Positions 11,139 to 19,817 of a stretch of DNA of 63,024 bases are shown here, piece after piece. The notes below the pieces were generated by a model, which was not told where the DNA came from, ran no database searches, and saw only the letters and a list, made by a program, of their open reading frames with translations. Source of the DNA: Acidobacteriota bacterium (GTDB taxonomy: Bacteria > Acidobacteriota > Terriglobia > Terriglobales > SCQP01); contig DAHVCP010000024.1 in assembly GCA_027314025.1 (NCBI GenBank), positions 1 to 63,024 on the forward strand. Direction: 5' to 3'. Position 1 is the stretch's first letter, and every line of letters starts with the position of its first letter. A program made the translations under genes and the position numbers.

Positions 11139-12071
11139 TCATCGCTTGTTCCACATCATGGCGATGAACAACAAAGGCAGGTAGATGACCGAAGCGCGCA
11201 GCAAACGCCGCGCCGCCTGCCGGGTCTTGTCCCGCGCCGAGCCGATGCCCACCCAAAGGAACCACGCGCCCAAGGCCGCCGCCACCAGCAAGTATGCCGT
11301 GCCGGCGATGCCATAGACGGCGGGCAGCAGGCTGACGGGCAGCAGCGCCAGGCTGTAGAGCATGATCTGGCGGCCGCTTTCCTCGCCCCCGGCATCGAGC
11401 ACCGGCAACATGCGAATGCCGGCTTTCTGGTAGTCCTCGCGGCACAGTTCGGCGATGGCGAGAAAATGCGGGAACTGCCACAAGAACTGAATACCGAATA
11501 AAATCCATGCGCCGGCGTCCAAGCGGTTCTGGGCTGCCGCCCAGCCCATCAAAATGGGGCCGCCGCCGGGCAGCGCGCCAATCACCGTGCTCAGCGGCGA
11601 GCGGTACTTGAGGGGGGTATAGATAAGCAGATAGACGGCGGCGGTGGCGGCGCCCAATCCGGCGCTGAGGGCGTTCACCTGCCAAGCCAATGCCGCGAGC
11701 CCCAGGCCCATAAGCGCCAACCCCACGGCCAGCGCCGCCGGCGGGCGGAGCTGGCCCGTCGGCAGGGGGCGCAACTGCGTGCGGCGCATCAAGGCGTCGC
11801 TGCGCCACTCCCAGAGCTGATTCAGGGCCGCCGTGCCGCTGGCCAGAAGGGCGGTGCCCAAGGTCAAAAACGCCAGCCGTTGCCAGCCAACCGGCCCCTG
11901 CTCGCCGACATAACAGGCGGCCAGCGCGGTCAACGTGACCAGCACCGTCACGCGCGGTTTGGTCAGCGCCAGGCACGGCGACAGCAAGGCGCGGGCCTGA
12001 TCCCAGCGGTAGGGCACGGCGGGCAAGCGCCGCCAGGTAATTTGCGCCGGCGTGGGGGTGGTTTGCTTCAC
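11139..12071 (-). CDS. ctaB: Protohaem IX farnesyltransferase (haem O synthase)
   Basis: Converts haem B to haem O by adding a farnesyl group, the first step to haem A for cytochrome oxidase. The protein has 310 aa with about nine membrane helices, of the UbiA superfamily. Diagnostic sequences: NQLWEWRSDALMRRTQLRPL (the N-D prenyl-diphosphate site, with Trp where the first Asp of the usual NxxxD often stands), YTPLKYRSPLSTVIGALPGG, and FLWQFPHFLAI. Its ATG overlaps the ctaA stop by 4 nt, implying translational coupling. Confidence 0.95.
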   Translation of the reverse strand: MKQTTPTPAQITWRRLPAVPYRWDQARALLSPCLALTKPRVTVLVTLTALAACYVGEQGPVGWQRLAFLTLGTALLASGTAALNQLWEWRSDALMRRTQLRPLPTGQLRPPAALAVGLALMGLGLAALAWQVNALSAGLGAATAAVYLLIYTPLKYRSPLSTVIGALPGGGPILMGWAAAQNRLDAGAWILFGIQFLWQFPHFLAIAELCREDYQKAGIRMLPVLDAGGEESGRQIMLYSLALLPVSLLPAVYGIAGTAYLLVAAALGAWFLWVGIGSARDKTRQAARRLLRASVIYLPLLFIAMMWNKR

Positions 12072-13024
12072 GCTTCCACGACTCGGGAGGCGACGCGGGC
12101 GACGGATTCCCGCGGGGCACGCAGATGCTGGCGCGCGCGCAGGGCCACCGACAAGGACATGGCGAACAGCGCCGCCCCGCCGAGAAGATGGGCAACGGCG
12201 CCGACGACGCTGGCTTCCGGCGCCTGCGGCAAGGACGAGGTCGCGCGGCTGACCAAATAGATATTTAGGCCCAAGGCCAACTGCAATCCGAGCACGGCCA
12301 AGAGCCAGCGCACCGGGCGGCGCAGGGCGGCCAGATCCTTATGACGGCGCAGCGCCACCGACGCGGTCCAAATGACCATGATGCTCACGGCAGCCGCGCC
12401 GGCCAGATGCGGCCACAGTGGAAGCGCATCGTGCCGATAGGCGCCACCGAAGATGATCTGGAGAAAGATGACGGCGGTGGTGAGGACCGCCAAGCGAAAA
12501 ACCCCCGGCGAGGCGTCGTCACGAGGTTCGGCGGGGGTGCGCCAATGGCGGCCGGTGAAGATGGCGAGAGCGACGGTGGTGAGGAAGAACAATTGCGCCA
12601 GCGAGGCGTGAAAAGCCGTCAGCCAGGGAGGCTGAAAATCCAACACCGTCAAGCCGCCTAGGATGGCCTGGAGAATGACCCCCAGCAGCGCGGCGATTCC
12701 CAGCCACCGCATCCAGCGGCGGCGATCCGCGACCCACAGCCAAACGACCAGGCCCACGGTCATCACGCTGACCACGCCGGCGATCACGCGGTGTGTGTAC
12801 TCGAAGCGAATATTGCCGACATACGGCGGCACCAAGCGATGAAACGCCAGCGGCCAATCGGGGATGGACAGTCCGGCGCCCTTGACGACAGTCAGGGCTC
12901 CCGCGCCCAGCAAGATGAACGTCAGCGCCGCCAAAATGCGCGTATAGGCGCTAAGCGCCGGACTATAGCCGGCGTCCGGAGTGGGCAAGGACGACGAAGA
13001 TTGAGTCAGGGCGGGGGACGACAT
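12068..13024 (-). CDS. ctaA: Haem A synthase (CtaA/COX15)
   Basis: Oxidises the C8 methyl of haem O to give haem A. The protein has 318 aa and eight membrane helices in two homologous halves. Haem-ligand histidines are seen in FEYTHRVIAG and FHASLAQLFFL in the first half and in PHLAGAAAV and VAHLLGGAALF in the second; GAGLSIPDWPLAF is another family block. The start is ATG 13024; the reading frame upstream is repeat DNA. The region between this gene and the next upstream gene (13,025-13,650) carries two repeat units and an AT-rich patch that may hold its promoter. Confidence 0.95.
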   Translation of the reverse strand: MSSPALTQSSSSLPTPDAGYSPALSAYTRILAALTFILLGAGALTVVKGAGLSIPDWPLAFHRLVPPYVGNIRFEYTHRVIAGVVSVMTVGLVVWLWVADRRRWMRWLGIAALLGVILQAILGGLTVLDFQPPWLTAFHASLAQLFFLTTVALAIFTGRHWRTPAEPRDDASPGVFRLAVLTTAVIFLQIIFGGAYRHDALPLWPHLAGAAAVSIMVIWTASVALRRHKDLAALRRPVRWLLAVLGLQLALGLNIYLVSRATSSLPQAPEASVVGAVAHLLGGAALFAMSLSVALRARQHLRAPRESVARVASRVVEA

Positions 13025-13135
13025 CGGGGCGCTGGGCCAGCCGCGCGAGCGGCCCGTTCCAACCCACGAGCAGGCTGGAACTAAACATTGTGACATGCCG
13101 CGACCAAAAATGGCGGTTCTGCGGCGCACGCATTG

Positions 13136-13233
13136 CGCGGGGGCCGCGCCTTTTGCCCGGGGGGCAAAGCAGGTGCGGGAAGGCCGCGAAACTCCACAGG
13201 GCGGCTAGCCCCCGGCAAGAGAAGCGGCGTGGC
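13136..13233 (-). repeat. 98-nt interspersed repeat, copy C (family R2)
   Basis: Reverse-complement, diverged copy of the unit at 31,945-32,042 and 47,012-47,109. The ends are imperfect inverted repeats beginning GCCGCGCC. Confidence 0.85.
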
Positions 13234-13336
13234 CCCCAAAGCCGGGGTCCCCAACGCGCAGCGGTGCGCGTTGGGGTGGAGCGACGCGCTGGCTGGGCCG
13301 GGGCGGACGGGGTCCCCGGCCCAGCCGGGCGCGTAA

Positions 13337-13374
13337 GCGGGACGCCCCGCCAGCGGCGGGGCTGGGGCCCGGCC
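13337..13374 (-). repeat. 38-nt GC-rich palindromic repeat (family R1)
   Basis: Reverse-orientation member of the six-copy family with core CCCCAGCCCCGCC-N-GGCGGGGCG. It lies about 100 nt from an R2 copy, in the same relative order as the pair at 31.9 kb. Confidence 0.85.
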
Positions 13375-13650
13375 TATCAATGCGGCACTGCGGCCAATCG
13401 GGGCCCGGGCATCAACTCCGGCGCCGAGCCAAGCCGCATCCAACCACACTCCAAAAAGGCGCATGGGCGCCCCATTTTTTAGAAACGCCAAGTGAACCAA
13501 ATCTTTTGTTTTGTTAATTTAACAGCCGCTGGCCCCGGGCCTGCCTGGGCAAGAAGCGAAACTGGATGTTTTGCGCCCCACAGGTGGGACCAGCAGGGAC
13601 GGCGAGCCGAGGTGGGGGCGGTAGCGGCTGGGCCGGGGCGATTGGGCGGG

Positions 13651-13821
13651 TTAATGGCGGAAGATGAGCCACAGCAGGACCAGCGCCGGAATGGCGGTCC
13701 AAATTAGCTCATTGATCATGCGGGCGCTGCCCAGCCGGGGGCGGGGGCGGAGCCAGCGCCAGGCGATGATGACCACCACGGCCGCCGAGCAAAGATAGAG
13801 AATGATGCGGTACAGGTCCAT
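13651..13821 (-). CDS. 56-aa membrane peptide resembling the CoxB transmembrane region
   Basis: Two predicted helices: LYLCSAAVVVIIAWRWL and ELIWTAIPALVLLWLIF. The second resembles the hydrophobic hairpin of cytochrome c oxidase subunit II, where a segment like ExxWTxIPALxL is typical, but no CuA domain follows. It starts 9 nt after the cupredoxin lipoprotein stop, in the haem-A cluster. It could be a genuine small accessory subunit or the truncated remnant of a coxB gene. It is too short for certainty, but position and residues argue for a real gene. Confidence 0.6.
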   Translation of the reverse strand: MDLYRIILYLCSAAVVVIIAWRWLRPRPRLGSARMINELIWTAIPALVLLWLIFRH

Positions 13822-13829
13822 GGCAGGGG

Positions 13830-14639
13830 CTAGCCGCCAGCGGGGGGGTGATAGGTAAAAACGACGCGGACGTGCTGGCGGGGCAAAACGTCCACCTGCC
13901 GGCGGCGAAAACCGTATCGCTGCTGCCAGACGGCCAGGGTGTAATGGCCGGGAGGAACGTTGCGCAGCTGGAAGGAGCCGCGGCGTCCGGTGACGGCGAA
14001 ATAGGGATTGTTCACCACGCCGATGAAGGCGTGCATCCAGGAGTGCACGTTGCACTCCACCGGAATCATGACTTCGGGATGGTTAAATTGCTCCAGGACC
14101 GGCGCGGCGCCGGGCAGCATGGAGATGTTCCAAGGGGGGTTCCGGCGCGGCGCGGCGTGCACATTGTGCGGTACGCTATCGCGGGTCAGGATGCGCAGCG
14201 GCTGGCCGGCCATCAGGCCCAAAACATGAGGGCGAAATTGGCAGCCCTGTTGGACCAGATCGGCGGGACGGGAGGGGGGATCGAAGTTCCAGCCCTTGAG
14301 GCCTCTAGCGATGTAGACGAAGGCCCAGCGGAGCGTGCCATTGGAATTGACCACCACGGCCGGATCGTGAACCGGCGGAGCTCCGGCCGGCAGGCAGCCC
14401 GGCGAACCGCTCATATCCAGAAGCGGCATGGACGGGGGAAAGCCGCCAAACCGTACCGAACCGGTGATGACTCCGACGGTTTGCGGATCCACGGGCGTGG
14501 CCGGACCGCGGTAGACGCGGGACTGCGATGGGGCGTGGTGGCAGGCGGAGGCGCACATCGCCGCCGCCAACACCGGGAGCAGGAGCGCGCCGATGCGCCC
14601 CGTGCGGGACCCGCCGCCGGCGCTACAGGCTTCGCTCAT
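13830..14639 (-). CDS. Cupredoxin / carboxypeptidase-regulatory-domain lipoprotein
   Basis: Exported protein of 269 aa. The N-terminal signal IGALLLPVLAAAMCASACHH contains cysteines usable for lipidation. The central part holds candidate type-1 copper ligands: DSVPHNVH and CNVHSWM (Cys, His +3, Met +6), in a plastocyanin-like arrangement. The C-terminal part, GSFQLRNVPPGHYTLAVWQQ, is a carboxypeptidase-regulatory (transthyretin-like) fold. The ATG overlaps the stop of the upstream gene by 4 nt. A periplasmic electron carrier or copper chaperone for a terminal oxidase is the best inference, given ctaA/ctaB nearby. Confidence 0.8.
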   Translation of the reverse strand: MSEACSAGGGSRTGRIGALLLPVLAAAMCASACHHAPSQSRVYRGPATPVDPQTVGVITGSVRFGGFPPSMPLLDMSGSPGCLPAGAPPVHDPAVVVNSNGTLRWAFVYIARGLKGWNFDPPSRPADLVQQGCQFRPHVLGLMAGQPLRILTRDSVPHNVHAAPRRNPPWNISMLPGAAPVLEQFNHPEVMIPVECNVHSWMHAFIGVVNNPYFAVTGRRGSFQLRNVPPGHYTLAVWQQRYGFRRRQVDVLPRQHVRVVFTYHPPAGG

Positions 14640-15076
14640 GGCTTGAGGAAGACCAGAATCAGGATGACGAAGAAGGCCGCGGAGATGATGCCATGCAGCA
14701 TGCTGGCGTCCTTCCGCGCAGCGGGGCGGCGGTCGAGGTCGCGGACGCGGGTCCAGAGGCGCCAGTCCAGCCACAGGAGGACGGCGACGATGGCCAGCTT
14801 GATGTTGAGCCAGGCGGCACGGAAGAACGCCGGGTCATGGCGGCCCGCCAGATACAGCAACAAGCCGCCGCTGGCGAGGGTGATGATGGCGCCAGGATGG
14901 GCCATGGCGCGAAGCGTGCGCTGCGCGGTGCGCTGGTGGCAGGCACGGGCGGCGGCGTCGTTAGGCTCCTCCTGGGAGGCGCTGGCGAGCACCTGCGTGG
15001 TCATCAGCAGGCCGCCGATCCAAAAGACAATTCCGGTGATATGAAACACCAAGGTCCAGGCAAGTGCAGCGCTCAT
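14636..15076 (-). CDS. CopD/HemJ-like four-helix membrane protein
   Basis: The protein has 146 aa and four membrane helices. LVFHITGIVFWIGGLLM, AHPGAIITLASGGLLL, WLNIKLAIVAVLLWLDW and a final FFVILILVFLKP follow the layout of HemJ-type protoporphyrinogen IX oxidases and CopD copper-resistance proteins, with the histidine of HPGA in place of the usual helix-2 region. Either haem synthesis (HemJ) or copper handling (CopD) would suit the cluster, and sequence alone does not decide. It is first in a coupled pair with the cupredoxin gene. TATCAT stands 11 nt before the ATG. Confidence 0.7.
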   Translation of the reverse strand: MSAALAWTLVFHITGIVFWIGGLLMTTQVLASASQEEPNDAAARACHQRTAQRTLRAMAHPGAIITLASGGLLLYLAGRHDPAFFRAAWLNIKLAIVAVLLWLDWRLWTRVRDLDRRPAARKDASMLHGIISAAFFVILILVFLKP

Positions 15077-15508
15077 GATGAAGAACCATGATAAGCCTGA
15101 CGCTCAGCCAGCGGCAGCCCGCGGCGCAAACGAGGCGCGAAGCCGTGGCGAACAGGCGTTTCCCCCCACCTGCGGCGGCACGTCGGGCGGCGGCGGGCAC
15201 GCCGGCAGGATGCCGGCGCTCCCGGAAGGGCTGCGTCTTGGCAGCAGCCGTGGGGCCGCCCGCCGGTTGCCGCCGACCGGAGGGCGACACTGAGCAGGGC
15301 AGGAGCCCTACCCCACAAGGGGCGGCATGTGGGGTATGCCTCTGGCTTGCGTGCGGCCGCGCTCGGCGCGGTCGGGGCGGCGGGAGGAATAGGCGATTCG
15401 CCGGTTGCCGCCGCCCGGAGGGCGACGCTACGCAGGGCAGGAGCCCTACCCCACAAGGGGCGGCACGCAGGGCGGGGGCGGGCCAATATCAGGCCCCGGC
15501 AGGCGAGC
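15077..15508. repeat. Intergenic repeat array
   Basis: No gene supported. Two 67-nt direct copies beginning CGCCGGTTGCCGCC lie at 15,261-15,327 and 15,399-15,465 (138-nt period; both contain GGAGCCCTACCCCACAAGG). A unit GCCGGCAGGATGCCGGCG at 15,201 recurs at 16,047. Overlapping open frames on both strands are by-products of the GC-rich repeats. Confidence 0.75.
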
Positions 15509-15904
15509 CTAAGGCCGGAGGGCGCGATGCGCCTTGAGGATGCAGCGGTCGGAAACGACGAGCAGGCCGGCGGCGCGGGCCTGGGCTTCGGCGGCAGGAT
15601 GCGTGACGCCTTCCTGGAGCCACAGCATCTTGGCGCCGATGGCGGTCGCCGACGCGGCGATCTCCGGAACCGCATCGGAGCGGCGGAAAACATCCACGAT
15701 GTCCACGGGTACGGGCACATCCTCCAAACGAGGATAGGCCCTCTCGCCCAGCACGGTGGCTTCGCCCGGATTGACCGGAATCACGCGATAGCTCTGCGAT
15801 TGGAGGTAGGCGGCAACACCATGACTCGGCCGCAACGGATTGGACGAAAGGCCGACAACGGCGATCGTGCGGGCGGAGCGGAGAAAGTCATCGGCGGCGG
15901 ACAT
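15509..15904 (-). CDS. CoA-binding domain protein (YccU-like)
   Basis: Single Rossmann-type CoA_binding domain, 131 aa. Visible motifs: TIAVVGLSSNPLRPSHGVA near the N-terminus, IPVNPGE, then DIVDVFRRSDAVPEI and the C-terminal AKMLWLQEGVTHPAA..VVSDRCILKAH, as in the YccU family. Members bind CoA or acyl-CoA, but the cellular role is unclear. TAACCT lies 11 nt before the ATG without a ribosome binding site. Confidence 0.9.
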   Translation of the reverse strand: MSAADDFLRSARTIAVVGLSSNPLRPSHGVAAYLQSQSYRVIPVNPGEATVLGERAYPRLEDVPVPVDIVDVFRRSDAVPEIAASATAIGAKMLWLQEGVTHPAAEAQARAAGLLVVSDRCILKAHRALRP

Positions 15905-16046
15905 TGGCTAGGGCTAGGTTATCCCAGCAGAGCGACGCAAGAAGGGGGCTGGCGTTAACCCCGCCGGTGCGCAGCTCGCAGTTTGAAGCGCGGAACATCA
16001 GAACCGCCGCCTGCGGTCGGCACGCCGGGGTGTACCCGGCGGACGT

Positions 16047-16068
16047 GCCGGCAGGATGCCGGCGCTCC
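16047..16068. repeat. 22-nt inverted-repeat unit GCCGGCAGGATGCCGGC
   Basis: Second copy of a short hairpin-forming unit also at 15,201-15,222; a partial copy is near 23,280. Confidence 0.6.
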
Positions 16069-16092
16069 CAGGGCCTGCGCTCGTGAACTGCA

Positions 16093-16121
16093 ATAAAAAG
16101 GGGCGGGCACAGGGCCCGCCC
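16093..16121 (-). terminator. Rho-independent terminator of the TonB receptor gene
   Basis: Read on the minus strand: an 8-bp perfect stem GGGCGGGC / GCCCGCCC with a 5-nt loop, followed by CTTTTTATT. It lies about 75 nt beyond the stop of the receptor gene ending at 16,196. It is the clearest intrinsic terminator in the window. Confidence 0.8.
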
Positions 16122-16195
16122 TAGGCAGCTTTACGCGATCACCCATGAGGGCGACGGGCGGAAACCCGCCGCCGCACGGGGTGAAGGCTACGCCA

Positions 16196-19100
16196 CTAGA
16201 ACATCCACTTGACGGCCAGCTGCATGATGCGGGGATCATGCGCGCCGGTGGAGCGGAGGTAGCTGCTAGTCCCCATGCAGGAGGCAGCGGTGCTGAAGCA
16301 GCTAGCGCCCGAGTTCACACCGGAAAAGTTGGTGTGGTTGAGGGTATTGAAGGTTTCCCAACGGACCTGAATGGTTTGGCCTTCGGTGATCTTGAAGTCC
16401 TTGAACAGGCCCATATCGAAATCTACGAGGCCGGGTCCAAAGTAGGAGTTCCGGCCTTCGTTGCCGAAGGTCAGGCCGACGGGTGCGGCGAAGGCGGCGG
16501 GATTGCCATAGAGCTGCGGGCTGGCCAGCTGGTTGGTAGCGAGGTTGGGGATGGCGCTGTTGTTGCCGACGACATCCACGTACGAAGCGGTGGTCTGGCC
16601 GTTAGCAACGCCAGCGCTATCGCCGAAGTTGGTGCTGTTGGTGACGGTATAGGGCGTTCCGCTGTAGGCCTGGAAGATGCCGGAGTACTGCCAGCCACCG
16701 GCCCACTTGTTGCCCTTGAAGAACGGCAGGGCGTAGACCCAACTGGTGCTAAAGTTCTGCGGCTGATCGAAGGTGGAATTGCCGTAGGCGCCGTTGAGGT
16801 TGTAGGCGTTGTACCACAAGCCGTCATAACGGCTGGAGGCATTATCCAAGGAGTGCGACCAGGTATAGGCGGTGGTGAAGAACAGGCCGCCAATTTGGCC
16901 GTGCATGGAGACTTGCAGCGAGTTGTAATCCGAATTGCCACCAAACGGCAGGAAACCAATGTCGTTGTAGGCGGGGTATTTGCGGTAGAAGGCCGCGTTG
17001 CCGCCGCAGCCGACGAACTCATTGATCATCCATTGGCTGGAGGTGCCAAGCAGATTGGTTCCAGGTGTTGCGCCGTTGGCCGCGGCGGTGTTGGCGGGAT
17101 CGGCAACCCCACCTCCGCTGGCACAGTCGATCGGCTGGCCGGCCAACGGGCCGCCGGATGCATAGGGCGTGCCGGAGAGGCCGACTGGAAACAGCTGGTT
17201 CAGATCCATTTGCTGGGCCAGGTGGGTGCCCTTGCTGCCGACATAGGCGATTTGGCCCACCAGGTTGTTGCGGAACTGATGTTGAATATTCAGGTTCCAC
17301 TGCTGGATCATGGGCCACAGGCCTTGCGCGGGAATGGCGCCACCACCGTTCAGGTTGAGCGGATAGTTGGAGCCGCTGGCGGCGGAGACGTTTTGGTAAC
17401 CGACGACGTGCACGACGGTCGGGCTGAGTTGGAGGGGCGGATTGCGCAGGGCATCCACGATGTCGTTGCTGTTGGTGTGGTCGTAGAAGATGCCGTATCC
17501 GCCACGCAGCGCCGTGGTGCCGTTGCCACTGAGGTCGTAGGCGAAGCCGAAACGCGGCGCCCAATTCCAGAGGTGATTCTGGTTGCAAGTGGGCGTTTGG
17601 CCCCCGGAACCGCAGTTCACCAAGCCGTTGAAGACCACAGCGTTGTTGGGGGTGACGTTGGTGCCGCCGTTCAGGATGTTACCGTTGGCCCCGATTTGCG
17701 CGGCGTTGGCGGCATTGTAGGCGCTCGGCGAGAAGTTGTAGAGCAAGCCACGGGAATCGTAATAGCCGCCCATCAAATCGGCCTGGAGTCCCAGGTTGAT
17801 GGTCAGGCGGGAAGTGGTGCGCCAGTCGTCCTCCAAGAACAGCGTGCCGGTCTTGTACCGGTCGTAGTACTTGGGCTGGACGTTGACCTGGTTAAAGGAG
17901 CTGATGTTGCCGAGCAGCATGTCGGCAAAGCCGTTGCCGCTGGATCCGGACCAGCCGCTGCCGAAACCCAGGCTGCCCTGGAGGTAGCCGCCCTGCATCT
18001 CATTTTTCTGCCCGGCGGTGAACTCGCCGCCATAGGTCAGGACGTGATTGCCGACGACCTGGGTGATCTGGTCGTTGTAATCGTAGGTGGGATTGGAGTT
18101 GTACCAGGGCATGTCGCCGCCGGTTTCCGCGAAGGAGTTGTTGACGTTGGCGTCAAATGCGCCGACGCTGATGCCCGGGATCTCGCCCTTGAAGCCGTTG
18201 TTGAACAAGCCGCCCATGGTGAAGCTGGAGGGACGGGCCAAGGGACCGTTGGTGGTGAGGCCGATGTGGTCGGCGGTATAGCCGGCGACAAACTCGTTGG
18301 TCATCGTCGGGCTGAGGATGCCGGTCAAATGCGCGACCATGGCCACGCCGGGGCCGACGAAGTTGGTGGAAACCGTCGGGAAGCTGGCGGAATCCCAGAG
18401 GGCGCCGGGAACAACGGTGTTCCAGGAGTCGTGGATGAAGTTGTAATACAGGTGCCAGTTGTTGCCGAGCTGCTGGTCAATGCGGAACAGGCTCTCATAC
18501 CAACTCGTGGGATAGGTGGCGGAGCCGACGAACGACGAACTGCCACCGGAGCCGAAGTTGGCGGCGGGAATCAGGGGCATCAGGTCGGCGCCATTGGCGT
18601 TGATGGGGACCGTGTTGTTGGCGTAATAGGCGCCGTTGCTACTACTCGTTGGCTGCGTGAGCACAGGGCAGGTCGGGTAGTCGGCTGCGTAGGTGGCTCC
18701 GCCCTTGCCATTGGGGTCGGCCGCGCCGGGGGCGGCGCCCGCAGCGGGGCAGAGGTCGGAGAAGTTGCCTTGGCGCTCCGCATTCGATGGCACCGGTACG
18801 TTGAACAAACTGGGCTCGGATTGGCGGCGCCATTCCGAAGACCAGAAGAAGTACGTTTTGTTCTTGATGATCGGGCCGCCAATAGTGAAGCCGAAGTCAT
18901 TCTTCTTGTAGGACGGGCGGCTGGAGGCGAAGAAGGGACGGGCGTTTAGGGACGTGTTGCGCAGGTACTCATAGGCGTCGCCATGAAACGCATTGGTGCC
19001 GCGCTTGGTGGTGACGATGACGGTGCCGGAGGCGTCACGGCCATACTGGGCGCCGTAGTTGGAGGTCAGCACGCGGACTTGGGAGATGGCGTCCAGGCTG

Positions 19101-19735
19101 GGATAGACGTTGATGGTGCCGTTGGAGCCGTTGTCCTCGATGTTGGTGCCATCCACTTCCCAGTTGTTCTCGGTGGAGCGACCGCCGTTGATGTTGTAGC
19201 CGATGCCGCCGTAGACGCCGACCTGGCCCTCATCGGTGGGGCCGGTGCCGACGACGCCGGGAACCAGGGCGACCAACTGAACGAAATCGCGGCCGTTCAG
19301 TTCGAGCTGGTTCACCTGCTTGCCGTTAATGGTGTTGGCGACGGTGGCGTTTTCGAGCTGCACCTGGGCGACGGCGTTGCCCTGGACCTCGACGGTGCTG
19401 GTCACGGCGCCGACCTGGAGGGTGGCGTTGATCTGCGCCTGCTGCGAGGAGCGCAGAACGTAACTGTGCACGGCGAAGGTCTTGAACCCCTTGGCGCTGA
19501 CCTCGATGTCGTAGGTGCCCGCGGGCATGGCGCCGGCGGCATAGGCGCCCGCGCTGTTGGTCACCATGGTACGGCGGAAGCCGGTGGCGGCATCCGTGAT
19601 GACAACCGTGGCGCCGGGTACGACCGCGCCGGTCTTATCCGTGACCGTGCCGGAGATTTGGCTGGCAGTCTGGCCCCAAACGGCCAGCGACAGCGCGAAC
19701 ACCAAGACCAATGACCAAATAGTGTGTTTCCGCAT
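16196..19735 (-). CDS. Oar-type TonB-dependent outer-membrane receptor with N-terminal carboxypeptidase-regulatory domain
   Basis: Large outer-membrane protein of 1179 aa. After a signal peptide (MRKHTIWSLVLVFALSLAVWG) comes a carboxypeptidase-regulatory/CnaB-like domain (ISGTVTDKTGAVVPGATVVI). A plug region follows (NGRDFVQLVALVPGV; SRVLTSNYGAQYGRDASGTV-like), then a long Asn/Gly/Tyr-rich beta-barrel ending in aromatic Phe (AVKWMF), as outer-membrane barrels do. This architecture is abundant in Acidobacteriota and related to the myxobacterial Oar protein. The ligand is unknown; polysaccharide uptake is often proposed. GGGGGAG precedes the ATG, a promoter lies at 19,789-19,817 and a terminator follows. 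The opposite-strand 934-codon frame is a shadow. Confidence 0.95.
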   Translation of the reverse strand: MRKHTIWSLVLVFALSLAVWGQTASQISGTVTDKTGAVVPGATVVITDAATGFRRTMVTNSAGAYAAGAMPAGTYDIEVSAKGFKTFAVHSYVLRSSQQAQINATLQVGAVTSTVEVQGNAVAQVQLENATVANTINGKQVNQLELNGRDFVQLVALVPGVVGTGPTDEGQVGVYGGIGYNINGGRSTENNWEVDGTNIEDNGSNGTINVYPSLDAISQVRVLTSNYGAQYGRDASGTVIVTTKRGTNAFHGDAYEYLRNTSLNARPFFASSRPSYKKNDFGFTIGGPIIKNKTYFFWSSEWRRQSEPSLFNVPVPSNAERQGNFSDLCPAAGAAPGAADPNGKGGATYAADYPTCPVLTQPTSSSNGAYYANNTVPINANGADLMPLIPAANFGSGGSSSFVGSATYPTSWYESLFRIDQQLGNNWHLYYNFIHDSWNTVVPGALWDSASFPTVSTNFVGPGVAMVAHLTGILSPTMTNEFVAGYTADHIGLTTNGPLARPSSFTMGGLFNNGFKGEIPGISVGAFDANVNNSFAETGGDMPWYNSNPTYDYNDQITQVVGNHVLTYGGEFTAGQKNEMQGGYLQGSLGFGSGWSGSSGNGFADMLLGNISSFNQVNVQPKYYDRYKTGTLFLEDDWRTTSRLTINLGLQADLMGGYYDSRGLLYNFSPSAYNAANAAQIGANGNILNGGTNVTPNNAVVFNGLVNCGSGGQTPTCNQNHLWNWAPRFGFAYDLSGNGTTALRGGYGIFYDHTNSNDIVDALRNPPLQLSPTVVHVVGYQNVSAASGSNYPLNLNGGGAIPAQGLWPMIQQWNLNIQHQFRNNLVGQIAYVGSKGTHLAQQMDLNQLFPVGLSGTPYASGGPLAGQPIDCASGGGVADPANTAAANGATPGTNLLGTSSQWMINEFVGCGGNAAFYRKYPAYNDIGFLPFGGNSDYNSLQVSMHGQIGGLFFTTAYTWSHSLDNASSRYDGLWYNAYNLNGAYGNSTFDQPQNFSTSWVYALPFFKGNKWAGGWQYSGIFQAYSGTPYTVTNSTNFGDSAGVANGQTTASYVDVVGNNSAIPNLATNQLASPQLYGNPAAFAAPVGLTFGNEGRNSYFGPGLVDFDMGLFKDFKITEGQTIQVRWETFNTLNHTNFSGVNSGASCFSTAASCMGTSSYLRSTGAHDPRIMQLAVKWMF

Positions 19736-19788
19736 TCAATTCTCCCCCGTCGAGCCCCAAAACGACCACTTGGGCTGCGGCTCAAACA

Positions 19789-19817
19789 GGTGTATCACCA
19801 AATGCGGTTAGGGTCAA
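19789..19817 (-). promoter_or_regulatory. Promoter of the 1179-aa TonB receptor
   Basis: Minus strand: -35 TTGACC (19,812-19,817), 17-bp spacer, -10 TACACC (19,789-19,794). The predicted start near 19,782 leaves a leader of about 45 nt, consistent with the GGGGGAG ribosome binding site before this gene. Confidence 0.55.

Larger units (their letters stand above)
13025..13650. other. Long intergenic gap with repeats and an AT-rich patch
   Basis: No credible gene. It holds one copy of the 98-nt repeat (13,136-13,233, reverse), a GC-rich hairpin-rich stretch, one copy of the 38-nt repeat (13,337-13,374, reverse), and an unusually AT-rich segment (about 13,474-13,530) containing the palindrome TGTTAATTTAACA. 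The AT-rich part is the likely regulatory region for the ctaA transcript. Confidence 0.7.

Noticed and set aside
15077-15720. Overlapping open frames in the 15.1-15.7 kb repeat region
   Set aside because: Repeated, low-complexity translations in several frames; only the CoA-binding frame (15,509-15,904) has family motifs.
16145-18949. 934-codon open frame opposite the large TonB receptor
   Set aside because: Val/Gly/Ala-rich translation without motifs; it is the antisense shadow of a clearly coding receptor gene in high-GC DNA.
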